Below are positions 9,701 through 19,273 of a stretch of 64,000 nt of DNA, in pieces (the stretch's first letter is position 1; each line of letters begins with the position of its first letter). This DNA is from Glaciecola sp047250385 (GTDB lineage: Bacteria > Pseudomonadota > Gammaproteobacteria > Enterobacterales > Alteromonadaceae). The translations under genes were made by a program, and so were the position numbers. The notes below the pieces were generated by a model. The model saw only the letters and a program-made list of their open reading frames with translations. It searched no databases and was not told the DNA's origin. Location of the stretch: the NCBI RefSeq assembly GCF_047250385.1, contig NZ_JBLBVM010000055.1, positions 124,001-188,000 on the forward strand, written 5' to 3'.

Positions 9701-9727
9701 AGCCCCTATTTTAGGGGCTTTTTTTTT
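9701..9727 (+). terminator. rho-independent terminator after tyrR
   Basis: AGCCCC-TATTTTA-GGGGCT stem followed by nine T. It separates tyrR from fahA. Confidence 0.9.
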
Positions 9728-9835
9728 GATTCATTTACTCAGCCAAAGTCAAAAAATGCAGATGTCTCAATCTGTTTTCAACGTTATAATAAGACAATCC
9801 TAAAAGCAGCGCGAAATAATAAAAAGGTTGAATGA

Positions 9836-10852
9836 ATGAAATTAGCGACTTACAAAAATAACACACGAGACGGCAAGTTAATGCTCGTTAGCCGTGACCT
9901 AACTCAAACAATTGAAGTGGCAGATATTGCTTCAACCATGCAGCAAGCATTAGATGATTGGGCGCAAATTCAACCTGCGCTGCAAGATCGTTACGAACAA
10001 CTCAACGCTGGTAGCCTCAAAGCAGAGACATTTGATGAATCTCTGTGTGAAAGCCCATTACCTCGTGCATTTCAATGGGCCGATGGTAGCGCTTACGTAA
10101 ATCATGTTGAATTGGTTAGAAAGGCTCGCGGAGCTGAAATTCCAGCATCTTTTTGGACTGATCCTTTGATGTACCAAGGTGGCTCTGACGATTTCATCGG
10201 CCCTCGTGATGAGGTTTTATTACCTTCTGACGAATGGGGAATTGACTTCGAAGGCGAAGTAGCGGTAATTACAGATGATGTGCCAATGGGTGTAGCAGCA
10301 GACAAAGCGGGTGACCATATTAAGTTGTTGATGTTGGTTAATGATGTGTCATTGCGTGGATTAATTCCGGGTGAATTAGCAAAAGGTTTTGGCTTCTTTC
10401 AATCTAAGCCTTCTTCTGTGTTTTCTCCAGTTGCAGTCACTCCTGACGAGCTAAACGACGCTTGGAAAGAAAACAAGGTACATCTACCACTAGTGTCACA
10501 TTACAACAGCGCCTTATTTGGTAAGCCTGAAGCAGGCGAAGATATGACCTTCGATTTTGCACAATTAGTTGCTCATGCGGCTAAATCTCGCAATCTTGGT
10601 GCTGGGGCAATTATCGGTTCTGGTACTGTTTCGAATAAACAAGGTACTGAACATGGTTCGTCTATTGAAGAAGGTGGTGTAGGTTACTCATGTATCGCTG
10701 AAGTGCGCATGATTGAGACCATTAGAGATGGGAAGCCAGCCACACCATTCATGTCGTTTGGTGATTCAATTCGCATCGAAATGTTTGATCGTGATGGAAA
10801 AAGCATTTTTGGCGCGATTGACCAAGTAGTTAAATCATCAATAGCAAAATAG
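9836..10852 (+). CDS. fahA: fumarylacetoacetate hydrolase family protein
   Basis: Hydrolase of the FAH family (338 aa), last step of tyrosine degradation: fumarylacetoacetate to fumarate and acetoacetate. The metal-binding acidic residues typical of the family appear around WGIDFEGEVAVITDD, and the catalytic-core motif GAGAIIGSGTVSN follows. An AAGG ribosome site precedes the ATG. maiA starts 13 bases downstream, so the two are one operon. Homogentisate dioxygenase and HPPD genes are not in this window. Confidence 0.92.
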   Translation: MKLATYKNNTRDGKLMLVSRDLTQTIEVADIASTMQQALDDWAQIQPALQDRYEQLNAGSLKAETFDESLCESPLPRAFQWADGSAYVNHVELVRKARGAEIPASFWTDPLMYQGGSDDFIGPRDEVLLPSDEWGIDFEGEVAVITDDVPMGVAADKAGDHIKLLMLVNDVSLRGLIPGELAKGFGFFQSKPSSVFSPVAVTPDELNDAWKENKVHLPLVSHYNSALFGKPEAGEDMTFDFAQLVAHAAKSRNLGAGAIIGSGTVSNKQGTEHGSSIEEGGVGYSCIAEVRMIETIRDGKPATPFMSFGDSIRIEMFDRDGKSIFGAIDQVVKSSIAK

Positions 10853-10865
10853 GCTGGGAGATAGC

Positions 10866-11519
10866 ATGAGTCTGAAATTACACGGCTACTGGCGCTCTTC
10901 TGCGACTTATCGAGTCAGAATTGCGATGCACTACAAGCAACTAGATTTTGATTATGTACCAGTGCATTTAGTGAAAGACGGTGGAGAGCAAAAAAGCTCT
11001 GCATATAGCAGTATGAACCCGTCGATGCTAGTGCCTACTTTTGTGGATGACGACGCAGATATTGTGTTAAACCAGTCTCTGGCAATTGTTGAGTATTTGG
11101 ATGAAAAATATCCAGATACTCCTCCTTTGCTACCTTCTCATACACTTGATAGGGCTAGAATTCGAGCGTTTGCGCAGGATATAGCCTGTGATATTCAACC
11201 CATTACGAATTTACGCATCCTACAAAGCCTGCAATCGGATTACGATGCCAGTAGCGAGCAAAAACAGGCTTGGTGTGTAAAATGGATAGAGAAAGGATTT
11301 AATGCACTGGAAAAGCGTTTAGCAACACGTTCAGGTAAGTATTGTTATGGCTATGATGTGACCTTAGCTGATATATGCCTTGTACCGCAGGTTTATAATG
11401 CACTGCGTTTTAAGGTTGATATGCAGCAATTCCCGCTCATTCAGAAAATTTACGATAACTGTAACGAATTAGAAGCGTTTCAAAAGGCGATGCCTGAAGC
11501 GCAAATTGACGCTATCTAA
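10866..11519 (+). CDS. maiA: maleylacetoacetate isomerase
   Basis: Zeta-class glutathione S-transferase (217 aa) that isomerises maleylacetoacetate to fumarylacetoacetate. The zeta signature SSATYRVRIA sits near the N-terminus at about residues 11-20, with an N-terminal thioredoxin fold (NQSLAIVEYLDEKYP) and an all-helical C-terminal domain (DVTLADICLVPQV). It is cotranscribed with fahA and acts just before it in the pathway. Confidence 0.94.
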   Translation: MSLKLHGYWRSSATYRVRIAMHYKQLDFDYVPVHLVKDGGEQKSSAYSSMNPSMLVPTFVDDDADIVLNQSLAIVEYLDEKYPDTPPLLPSHTLDRARIRAFAQDIACDIQPITNLRILQSLQSDYDASSEQKQAWCVKWIEKGFNALEKRLATRSGKYCYGYDVTLADICLVPQVYNALRFKVDMQQFPLIQKIYDNCNELEAFQKAMPEAQIDAI

Positions 11520-11536
11520 TTCGTTAGCGACAGAGC

Positions 11537-12004
11537 TTATATATTTTTAATAGGTAGCTCTGTCGTGTTTTTTACTTGTTTTAAAGCGAAAGTCGAGCTC
11601 AAGTGATCAACTAAAGGTAGGTGGGTCAATTTAGTTTTAAGTAGCTGTTCATACTCTTCAATACTTTCAACGATTACTTTTAAGAGATAGTCTTTATCAC
11701 CGCTTGTTGTATGACATTCAACGATTTCTTCAATTTCTTGAACAGCTGTTTCAAAATCAACTAGCGAGTCACCGTCATGGTTTTTCAGGGTGACATATAT
11801 AAAAACAGACACGCCAAGGTTAAGCTTTTTGCTATCGAGCAAGGTTACTTTTTGACGAATGACGCCATCTGCTTCCATGCGTTTAACTCTGCGCCAACAT
11901 GGTGTATGAGATAAACCTACGTATTGGCTTAATTCTGCCATAGATACGGTAGCGTCTTTTTGCATTACTCTTAGAATTTCACGATCAAACTTATCTAACT
12001 TCAT
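11537..12004 (-). CDS. Lrp/AsnC family transcription regulator
   Basis: Feast/famine regulator, 155 aa: an N-terminal winged HTH (MAELSQYVGLSHTPCWRRVKRMEADGVI) and a C-terminal RAM/ACT-like ligand-binding domain. It is divergent from the amino-acid dehydrogenase gene at 12278, so it probably controls that gene in response to an amino acid, as BkdR-type members do. Convergent with maiA. The effector is unknown. Confidence 0.9.
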   Translation of the reverse strand: MKLDKFDREILRVMQKDATVSMAELSQYVGLSHTPCWRRVKRMEADGVIRQKVTLLDSKKLNLGVSVFIYVTLKNHDGDSLVDFETAVQEIEEIVECHTTSGDKDYLLKVIVESIEEYEQLLKTKLTHLPLVDHLSSTFALKQVKNTTELPIKNI

Positions 12005-12277
12005 TTTTTATCCGTGTGTGAGATGTATCACTTAAGTCTTCGCCATTATAGGATAGATATCCTAGAAATAGAAAATAATAAATACATTTATTTAACAAGT
12101 TTTTTAATCACAAGTGTAAATCGCAAGATACGTCCTCGACATCATCGGCTACAATCGCTCTTGTAACACTGCGTTTAATGTATGGTTGACGAATGTTTAA
12201 CGTATACTGCGCAGTGACGATTGAATGCATAAAAAATAGCCAAATTAAATAACAACAATTCTAACAATAAGGTATTT

Positions 12278-13324
12278 ATGTCAGTTTTTGACCACCCAGA
12301 GTTTGCAGAGCATGAACATGTTTCTTTCTATCATGATAAAGAAACAGGTTTGAAGGCTATTATTGCTGTACACAATACAAATCTTGGCCCAGGTTTAGGT
12401 GGCTGCAGAATGTTCAATTATGCGAATTCTGAAGATGCCCTAACCGATGTTTTGCGACTGTCAAAAGGTATGACCTATAAAGCAGCTATGGCGGGCTTGA
12501 AGCAAGGTGGCGGTAAAGCGGTCATTTTTGGTGATCCTCGCAAAGATAAAACTCCTGAAATGATGAAAGCAATGGGACGTTTTGTAGACACTTTCAAAGG
12601 CCAATACATTACTGCAGAGGATTCCGGTATAGCAGTTTCAGATATTTGCTTAATGGGCGAAAGTACCGAGCATGTGAGTGGGACTTTTTCGAAGTACAGT
12701 TTTGATGGGAGCTTGGCTGATGGGAATCCGGCGCCGGCTACAGCCTATGGTGTATTTGTAGGAATTAAGGCAGCCGTGCAACACGTATTTCAGTCTGATT
12801 TACGCGGCAAAAAGATCGCTATAAAAGGTATTGGTCATGTGGGTATTAGACTGGCTGAACATCTTTCTAGGGAAGGGGCCATATTATACGTTGCTGATAT
12901 TTTTCCTGATGGTGTAAATAAAGCGGTAGCAGAATTTGGCGCGACTGAGGTTGATGTAGCCGATATTGACTCGTTAGATGTTGACGTTTTTGCACCTTGT
13001 GCTTTGGGCAATGCGATTAATGCGCAAAATATACACTCGATTAAAGCACGTATTATCGCTGGTGCGGCGAACAATCAACTCGCGTCTAGCTCAATTGGTG
13101 AAGAGCTCACCCAAAGAGGCATTTTATACGCGCCTGATTATGTGATAAATGCGGGTGGTATCATTGATATCTATCATCAACGAACAGACAGCAATGCAGA
13201 TAAATTGCGCAAGCATTTAAATCAAATAGGTGAAACTTTGACTACTATTTTTGCGGAGTCTGATAAGAGCGGGCACGCTACTGCAAAGGTGGCTGATAAA
13301 CTAGCTGAATTAAAATTTAAATAA
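12278..13324 (+). CDS. leucine/Glu-Leu-Phe-Val dehydrogenase
   Basis: NAD-dependent amino acid dehydrogenase, 348 aa, the length of leucine/phenylalanine dehydrogenases. The glycine-rich substrate region GPGLGGCRMF, the catalytic lysine segment GLKQGGGKAVI, and the Rossmann motif GIGHVGIRLAEHL are all visible. It deaminates branched-chain or aromatic amino acids to 2-oxo acids; leucine dehydrogenase is the likeliest. An AAGG ribosome site precedes the ATG. The divergent Lrp-type regulator suggests amino-acid induction. Confidence 0.88.
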   Translation: MSVFDHPEFAEHEHVSFYHDKETGLKAIIAVHNTNLGPGLGGCRMFNYANSEDALTDVLRLSKGMTYKAAMAGLKQGGGKAVIFGDPRKDKTPEMMKAMGRFVDTFKGQYITAEDSGIAVSDICLMGESTEHVSGTFSKYSFDGSLADGNPAPATAYGVFVGIKAAVQHVFQSDLRGKKIAIKGIGHVGIRLAEHLSREGAILYVADIFPDGVNKAVAEFGATEVDVADIDSLDVDVFAPCALGNAINAQNIHSIKARIIAGAANNQLASSSIGEELTQRGILYAPDYVINAGGIIDIYHQRTDSNADKLRKHLNQIGETLTTIFAESDKSGHATAKVADKLAELKFK

Positions 13325-13400
13325 ATTGGATTGAAGCGGTTGCAAGTAATCGCAGAAATCGGCATACTCCACGCCGTCTTGATTGCAAGACGGTTTCTAT

Positions 13401-13510
13401 GGTGAGCTCTGGTTCTCTCGCAATGATAATTTGGAAACCCGGTCAGGCCCGGAAGGGAGCAGCCGTACCAAAGGACTCATGTGCCGAGATGTGGCTAGGG
13501 CTTGCCACCC
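13401..13510 (+). ncRNA. ffs: 4.5S RNA, signal recognition particle RNA
   Basis: Contains the SRP domain IV core GGTCAGGCCCGGAAGGGAGC followed by AGCC, which is nearly universal in bacterial SRP RNA. The ends GGTGAGCTCT and AGGGCTTGCC pair, allowing G-U, to close a hairpin of about 110 nt ending in CACCC, like E. coli 4.5S RNA. The RNA scaffolds Ffh for cotranslational membrane targeting. An open frame across it is spurious. Confidence 0.96.
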
Positions 13511-13565
13511 AATTCCATTAACGCTCCAACAGATTTATCTAGCTGTAATTCTACTCTCTCTCGCT

Positions 13566-13838
13566 TTACTCTTCAGTTTTTGGATGTGCTTCTAAGTATT
13601 TACTTGCATTGTTAACGGCGTGAGATACGTTCATTTCCATCTGTCTTCTCTCAGACGCTGGTAGATAAAATGCCATATCCACTTCGTGTCTAATGTATCT
13701 AGGTGGCAATTGGTTAAGCACTAAGCATGTAAGATCTGCTAAGAAGTCTGCAGATTTGCTTTGGTTGAAACCTAAGGCTTCGATTTTCTCTAAGACTAAA
13801 TGCTCATAATAGTTATGAATGTCATCATCGAGTTTCAT
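13566..13838 (-). CDS. ComFB-like protein
   Basis: Small soluble protein (about 90 aa) of the late-competence ComFB family: the core DLTCLVLNQLPPRYIRHEVDMAF is typical. Members are linked to competence in Bacillus, and some bind cyclic dinucleotides; the role here is unknown. I start at ATG 13838, which has AAGGGAT upstream, not at 13865. The cysteine pairs seen in some ComFB proteins are largely missing (one Cys remains). Confidence 0.75.
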   Translation of the reverse strand: MKLDDDIHNYYEHLVLEKIEALGFNQSKSADFLADLTCLVLNQLPPRYIRHEVDMAFYLPASERRQMEMNVSHAVNNASKYLEAHPKTEE

Positions 13839-14299
13839 TTTTATCCCTTGACCAGTTAAATTCATTTACATCTTAGAATATATCGGCAAAAAATACGAAA
13901 ACAGAATGGTAAAACCCTTCTTATTTATTATTAAAGGTCTTTTTGTGTATTAAATAAGCAACAGTATGCCCTATATCTATTCCCTCATTTTATCGCAAAA
14001 AGTTTACAAAACAGTCCTTTAAACTAGCCTTTATTACTCTAATCGGTGTTTTTGTCCTAATATTTCCTTGTTATTAGGACGCTTTGTTTGCTTTTACCTG
14101 TGCTGAGTTTACATTTGCTCAACATCAATTAGACCTGAAGCACTTATTATTACTGAATAAAATGCTTCAAGTGTTGACCATACTTGTATGCTGTGTATAT
14201 TATTGTCGGTATGGGAATATAATCTCATACAATATAAAAAATCGTCTAAACGATTATTTCACAAGAACCTCCGGGTTCAACGTGTCTAGGGAGACATAA
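13839..14299 (+). promoter_or_regulatory. long leader and promoter region of TonB receptor
   Basis: About 460 bases without a convincing gene. A candidate sigma-70 promoter TTGACC (14174-14179) and TATATT (14196-14201), spacing 16, points to the receptor gene. A stem GTCCTAATA/TATTAGGAC at 14054-14080 followed by T-rich sequence could be a terminator for transcripts from ffs. A strong AGGGAG lies 6 bases before the receptor ATG. A 71-codon frame (14084-14299) has no ribosome site and low-complexity content; I reject it. Confidence 0.45.
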
Positions 14300-17158
14300 A
14301 TGTTTACAAATTCAAAATTAGCAAAGTCAGTTAAACTGGCTTGTTTATTCAGCGCCGCCTCTTTGGTTGGTGTTGCAGGTAATGCTGCAGCTCAAGAAGA
14401 TAGTGCTGACGTAGTAGAAAAAATTCAGGTAACTGGTTCGCGTTTCCAAAGAACTGATATGGAAACTGCAAGTCCAGTACAAATCACTTCTGACGTAGAA
14501 ATCAAACTTTCTGGTTTCACACGTATCGAAGATTTGTTGAACAGCTTGCCGCAAATCGAAGCTGGCCAAACTAGTTTCATCTCTAACGGTGCTTCTGGTA
14601 CAGCGAGTCTTGATTTACGCGGTCTAGGTTCTTCAAGAACTTTGGTTCTTGTGAATGGTCGTCGTTTACAGCCAGGCGGTGTTTACTCACAGTCACCAGA
14701 TATCAACCAAATTCCAGCATCGCTTGTTAAGCGTGTTGAAGTATTAACTGGTGGTGGTTCAACAGTTTATGGTGCTGATGCCGTAGCTGGTGTTGTTAAC
14801 TTTGTTATGGATACTGATTTTGAAGGTCTTGAAATCACAGCAGGTGCTGGCGGTTATCAACATAACAATGACAACGAATATATCCAAGGTTTGATGGACG
14901 CAAGAAACTTCGAATACCCAGACGGTAACAGCGGTATCGACGGTACTTCATTTAACTTTGACGTGACTCTTGGTGGCGCGTTCGACGGTGGCCGTGGTCA
15001 TGCAGTTGCTTACGCTACTTACAGAAAAGATAACGAATTGAGACAAGAAGCTCGCGATTACTCTTCTTGTGCACTTAATGCTGGTGGTACAGCATGTGGT
15101 GGTTCTGGTAACGCTATCGTTCCAAACTTCTACATGGGTACTATCAACGACGACGGTTCTTATGACTTTAACGGATTTAACGACTATTGGACGCTTAACT
15201 CAACTGGTTTCCAAGTACCGTCTTCTGGCAATATTTACAACTACGCGCCTGTTAACCATTTCATGCGTCCAGATGAGCGTTTCAGTGTTGGTACTTTTGT
15301 AAACTACGAAATCAACGATCACTTTAATCCTTACTTAGAAACTTCATTCATGAGAGACGTGACAAAAGCACAAATCGCTGAGTCAGGTACTTTCTTTAAC
15401 GAAGCTTATGAAATTGCTTATGATAGCCCGTTATTGAATGACGTACAAAGAGGTCAATTGACTTCTGAGCTAGGTGTGGTTTCAGGTGAAAACTTCGTAA
15501 CTTACATCGGTAAGCGTAACGTTGAAGGTGGCCCACGTGCTTCAAACTTAGAGCATAACTCTCTAAGAATCGTTCTTGGTACTAAAGGCGACGTAAATGA
15601 TAACTGGTACTACGATACTTCATTCCAGTATGGTACTACAGGTTCATCTGCTGCTTACATTAACGACTTCTTCGGTCCACGAATTGCTACAGCTGTAGAT
15701 TCAGAAGCGTGTGCTGCTGACAGTGCTTGTATCCCTTATGAAGTTTTCACTCTTAACGGTGTAACTGCTGAGTCTGCTGGTGCACTAACAGGTGTTGGTA
15801 TCCTTAACGGTGAAACAACGCAAACAGTATTAACTGGTTATGTAACTGGTGACTTAGACTTTACTTTACCTTCAGCTGACGCTCCAGTGGCTATCGTTTT
15901 AGGTGCTGAATACAGAAAAGAAGAGTTCGAAAGACTTTCTGATGAAGTTTTTGAAAGAGGTCTATTGCTAGGTCAAGGTGGTCCAACTACCTCTATCTCT
16001 GGTGAATATAGCGTTAAAGAAATCTTCTCAGAACTTAGCGTTCCTGTATTAGAAAACTTGAATATTGAAGCGGGTCTTCGTTATTCTGACTACAGCACTT
16101 CTGGTGGCGAAACTACTTATAAACTAGCCGCAGACTGGGATGTTGTTGATAACTATAAGCTACGTGCTTCATACAACCGTGCTGTAAGAGCGCCAAACGT
16201 TGCTGAGTTGTTCTCTCCTCAGTCTCTAGGCCTTTGGTCTGGTGTTGATCCATGTTCAAACGATACAACAACGGGTGTTCCAGAGTTAAGTGCTGCTGCA
16301 TGTGCTAACACTGGCGTAACTGCTGCTCAGTACGGTAACATTGCTGCAAGCCCTGCTTCACAATACAACCAAGTAACTGGTGGTAACCCAGATCTACAAG
16401 TAGAAGTAGCTGATACTTATACTCTAGGTTTAGTTGGTCAACCAATGGACAATCTTAACTTCTCAATCGACTACTGGAACATTGAGATGGAAGACGTAAT
16501 TGGTTCTGTTGGTGCTGAACTAACCGTGAGACAGTGTGCTGCAACAGGTTCTGCTGCATATTGTAACAACATCACTCGTAACTCTTCTGGTAGCTTATGG
16601 GTTGGTCAAAACGGTTTCGTACAAGCAACATCTATTAACCTTGCCGGTCGTGCCTGGGAAGGTATTGACTTGAGTGTTAACCACACTTACGAAATTGGTG
16701 AAGGCACACTTACTACTAAAGTTATCGGTTCTTACATGATGACTAAAGAGTATGATGCGATTCCAGGTGACGAATCTGCTAAGTACGATTGTGCTGGCAA
16801 CGTAAGCACAGACTGTTTCGCGCAGCCTAACTGGAGACACACTGCAACGGTAACTTACTCTACAGATAGCTTCTGGTCAGTATCTGCTAAGTGGCGTTAC
16901 TTTGGTGCTGTAGATTATGATGGCACTGCAGATTTACTTCTTGTTAAAGAAGGCGGAATCGGTTCAAACAGCTACTTAGATCTTAAAGCATCGTTCGAAG
17001 TTAATGACAACACTGCAGTACTAGTTGGTGTTAACAACGTACTAGATAAAGAGCCGCCATTGGTTGGTGGTTCACTATCTGAGAATGGTAACGCAATTGC
17101 TGGTTTCTACGACACATTAGGTCGTTACTTGCATGCAAGTGTAACATTCAAGTTCTAA
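14300..17158 (+). CDS. TonB-dependent outer-membrane receptor
   Basis: Outer-membrane active transporter, 952 aa. Signal peptide about residues 1-31 (ends AGNAAAQ), a TonB-box-like EKIQVTGSRF, plug domain with LRGLGSSRTLVLVNGRR, and a 22-strand barrel ending in aromatic F (ASVTFKF). Several Cys pairs (CALNAGGTAC, CAADSAC) suggest disulfides in extracellular loops, as in large receptors for peptides or glycans. The substrate is not evident. Codon use is strongly biased (highly expressed look), and a TPR-sulfotransferase and a TonB2-type cluster follow. Confidence 0.92.
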   Translation: MFTNSKLAKSVKLACLFSAASLVGVAGNAAAQEDSADVVEKIQVTGSRFQRTDMETASPVQITSDVEIKLSGFTRIEDLLNSLPQIEAGQTSFISNGASGTASLDLRGLGSSRTLVLVNGRRLQPGGVYSQSPDINQIPASLVKRVEVLTGGGSTVYGADAVAGVVNFVMDTDFEGLEITAGAGGYQHNNDNEYIQGLMDARNFEYPDGNSGIDGTSFNFDVTLGGAFDGGRGHAVAYATYRKDNELRQEARDYSSCALNAGGTACGGSGNAIVPNFYMGTINDDGSYDFNGFNDYWTLNSTGFQVPSSGNIYNYAPVNHFMRPDERFSVGTFVNYEINDHFNPYLETSFMRDVTKAQIAESGTFFNEAYEIAYDSPLLNDVQRGQLTSELGVVSGENFVTYIGKRNVEGGPRASNLEHNSLRIVLGTKGDVNDNWYYDTSFQYGTTGSSAAYINDFFGPRIATAVDSEACAADSACIPYEVFTLNGVTAESAGALTGVGILNGETTQTVLTGYVTGDLDFTLPSADAPVAIVLGAEYRKEEFERLSDEVFERGLLLGQGGPTTSISGEYSVKEIFSELSVPVLENLNIEAGLRYSDYSTSGGETTYKLAADWDVVDNYKLRASYNRAVRAPNVAELFSPQSLGLWSGVDPCSNDTTTGVPELSAAACANTGVTAAQYGNIAASPASQYNQVTGGNPDLQVEVADTYTLGLVGQPMDNLNFSIDYWNIEMEDVIGSVGAELTVRQCAATGSAAYCNNITRNSSGSLWVGQNGFVQATSINLAGRAWEGIDLSVNHTYEIGEGTLTTKVIGSYMMTKEYDAIPGDESAKYDCAGNVSTDCFAQPNWRHTATVTYSTDSFWSVSAKWRYFGAVDYDGTADLLLVKEGGIGSNSYLDLKASFEVNDNTAVLVGVNNVLDKEPPLVGGSLSENGNAIAGFYDTLGRYLHASVTFKF

Positions 17159-17183
17159 GCTAATTTAGCTAGAAAAATAGATT

Positions 17184-17215
17184 AGCAGCAGGTTTTTACC
17201 TGCTGCTTTTTTTTT
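17184..17215 (+). terminator. terminator after TonB receptor
   Basis: Perfect 10-bp stem AGCAGCAGGT/ACCTGCTGCT with a 4-base loop, then nine T. Confidence 0.93.
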
Positions 17216-17290
17216 GTGTAATCGTTGTAGTTTATCTAAACTAGCGTTCTACCTATTTTCACACAGTCACTAGAAGAGGCAGACAGTCCC

Positions 17291-18946
17291 TTGAACAGTC
17301 CATATGACATTGCTTTACAACAAGCTCAGTCAGGCCAATTAGAAAAAGCGTGGAATACATTAGCATTAAATACAAGCTCTCTTGGTCTAAGAGAATTGCA
17401 TTTAATGCTTGATATTGCATTGTTGGCAAAAGAAATAGCTTGGCAAGAGCAATCTTTAATATTGCTATTACAAAAACAAGCGAATAATTACAGATGGGTA
17501 AATCAGCTCTCCGTCATTTATTACCACGCTCAGCATTTCCACAAGGCGGTTAAACTGTTAAGGCAGTATACAAGTATCGAGTCTCAGAACGCTTCAGCAT
17601 GGTTCAATCTTGGGTTTATGTCGAAGTTAGCGGGGGAATATAAGGCAGCTATCGAAGCTTATAAGAAGGCCCTATTACTAAAGGTCGATTCTCCTGAAGA
17701 AGTCTATTGTAATATTGGCAATATATACTCCCAAGAGCTTTTGGATGCGCAGAAAGCGACTGAAAGCTATGAAAAAGCCTTAGAGTGCAATAAGTCATAT
17801 GTTCAGGCAAAGTTCAACTTAGCTGGTTTATTAGAGCGAGAGGGGAAGCTAGAAGAGGCCTGTGCCGCGTTCCTTGATTGTGCTAAGTCTCCAAGTTTTT
17901 GTTTAAAAAGCTTGAGCAGGGCGCTTGAATTAGAATCAAATGCTAATAGTAAGCTTCGAATTGCTGATAAAATACAACTGTTACTAAAGGGTGGAAAGCG
18001 AACCGAAAACGTCATTGAAGACGTAGATGCGCTTTTTAGTCTAGGCCGCTTTTATGAAGAAGCTAAACAATATGAAAAATCATGGGCCTGCTTTGTTGAA
18101 GCAAATAACTTAGACCTAAAACAACGAAGCCCTGAGTCGATTGAAAAAAGCTTGAAGCAATGCGACTTGATAAAGCGTGAATTCAACCCTGACATACAAG
18201 TGAGTCAGAACCAAAGTGATTTAGTGTTTATTTGTGGGCTGTATCGATCGGGAAGTACCTTATTAGAAACGATGTTATCAACCCATCCTAGACTAGTATC
18301 TGGCGGTGAAATAGACGTATTCAGAAAACGCTTTTTTGATGAACAAGATTATTTTTCGGCACCAATTCAATTAAATGATACGAAAGCCAGTGAGATAATA
18401 AGTGAGTATTTATCACGTTTAAAAATGCACGCGAATGTTAATTTAGATGAGCTTGATACACAAAATAAAGGCCCTAAGCAATCGAATATCCGACACTTAG
18501 TTTTAGATAAAAATCCAGAAAACTTTCTTCTTGTGGGCTACATCAAAAAGCTATTTCCGAAAGCGAAGTTCATTTGGACTTTACGTGAAAAACAAAATAG
18601 TGTTTTTTCAATGTACGCCCAGCACTTCGGATTCTATCAGGCCTATTCAAGTAAAGTGTCAGATATCAGCACATTTTATGAACAACATCTCGGCTTGCTG
18701 GCCTTTTGGCAGAATTATTTTAATGAAGATATTAAAGTGGTTGATTATGAGCAACTTGTCAGCTCTCCTGAACAAACAATAAGCGAAATTTATCATTTTT
18801 TGCAGATAGAAAAAGATAATAATTACAGAAAGTTCAATGAATCAAAGCATCTTGTTAGCACGGCGTCTATGGCGCAAATTAGAAAACCATTGCACAAAAA
18901 GTCATTAAATCGGGTCGAACCCTTTAAGAAATGGTTAGATATCTAG
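17291..18946 (+). CDS. TPR-repeat sulfotransferase family protein
   Basis: Two-part protein, 551 aa. The N-terminal 250 residues are TPR-like helical repeats (AWFNLGFMSKLAGEYKAAIEAYKKAL; VYCNIGNIY). The C-terminal half is a Sulfotransfer_3-type domain with the PAPS-binding loop YRSGSTLLETML and a second contact around VLDKNPENFLLVGYI. Start is TTG 17291 preceded by AGAAGAGG. Genes of this type frequently follow TonB-dependent receptor genes in Alteromonadales (recollection, not checked). What it sulfates is unknown. Confidence 0.85.
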   Translation: MNSPYDIALQQAQSGQLEKAWNTLALNTSSLGLRELHLMLDIALLAKEIAWQEQSLILLLQKQANNYRWVNQLSVIYYHAQHFHKAVKLLRQYTSIESQNASAWFNLGFMSKLAGEYKAAIEAYKKALLLKVDSPEEVYCNIGNIYSQELLDAQKATESYEKALECNKSYVQAKFNLAGLLEREGKLEEACAAFLDCAKSPSFCLKSLSRALELESNANSKLRIADKIQLLLKGGKRTENVIEDVDALFSLGRFYEEAKQYEKSWACFVEANNLDLKQRSPESIEKSLKQCDLIKREFNPDIQVSQNQSDLVFICGLYRSGSTLLETMLSTHPRLVSGGEIDVFRKRFFDEQDYFSAPIQLNDTKASEIISEYLSRLKMHANVNLDELDTQNKGPKQSNIRHLVLDKNPENFLLVGYIKKLFPKAKFIWTLREKQNSVFSMYAQHFGFYQAYSSKVSDISTFYEQHLGLLAFWQNYFNEDIKVVDYEQLVSSPEQTISEIYHFLQIEKDNNYRKFNESKHLVSTASMAQIRKPLHKKSLNRVEPFKKWLDI

Positions 18947-19142
18947 CTCTTATGCTAGCAATCAGCTGATTGAACTATTCTATTTCGAATTCTAAGCCTA
19001 CTTTTCAACTCCAACATAGCTAATAAATCAAGAAGTTTTTCACAAAATATGCATTTTTTGTTGATTTTTATTCATCATTTCTTTTTTCCCTTTAGCATGA
19101 AAAAAATCATACAAATAATTAACACTTCAACCATGCGTTTTC

Positions 19143-19171
19143 TTGACATTTAGATAACATCCTGTGACTAT
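19143..19171 (+). promoter_or_regulatory. candidate promoter of the TonB2-type operon
   Basis: TTGACA (19143-19148), 17-base spacer and a weak -10 GACTAT (19166-19171). It lies in a 330-base AT-rich gap before the DUF3450 gene. No convincing Fur box was seen; an AT-rich palindrome-like stretch at about 19206-19221 is a poor match. Confidence 0.35.
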
Positions 19172-19273
19172 CTTAGGGGAGTGCATCGGTCTTTTGAATG
19201 CACGACTATGATAATTATAATTTCGACGCCCTTTATTGTTAGCGGCGTGAACTTCAAAACTATGGTTGGGAAT

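Noticed and set aside
13383..13595. 70-codon frame across the SRP RNA
   Set aside because: Coincides with the conserved 4.5S RNA fold; peptide has no family.
14084..14299. 71-codon frame before the TonB receptor
   Set aside because: Non-ATG start without ribosome site, sits in the receptor leader.
19204..19222. Fur box before the TonB2-type operon
   Set aside because: AT-rich half-palindrome with several mismatches to the 19-base consensus; also downstream of the best promoter candidate.
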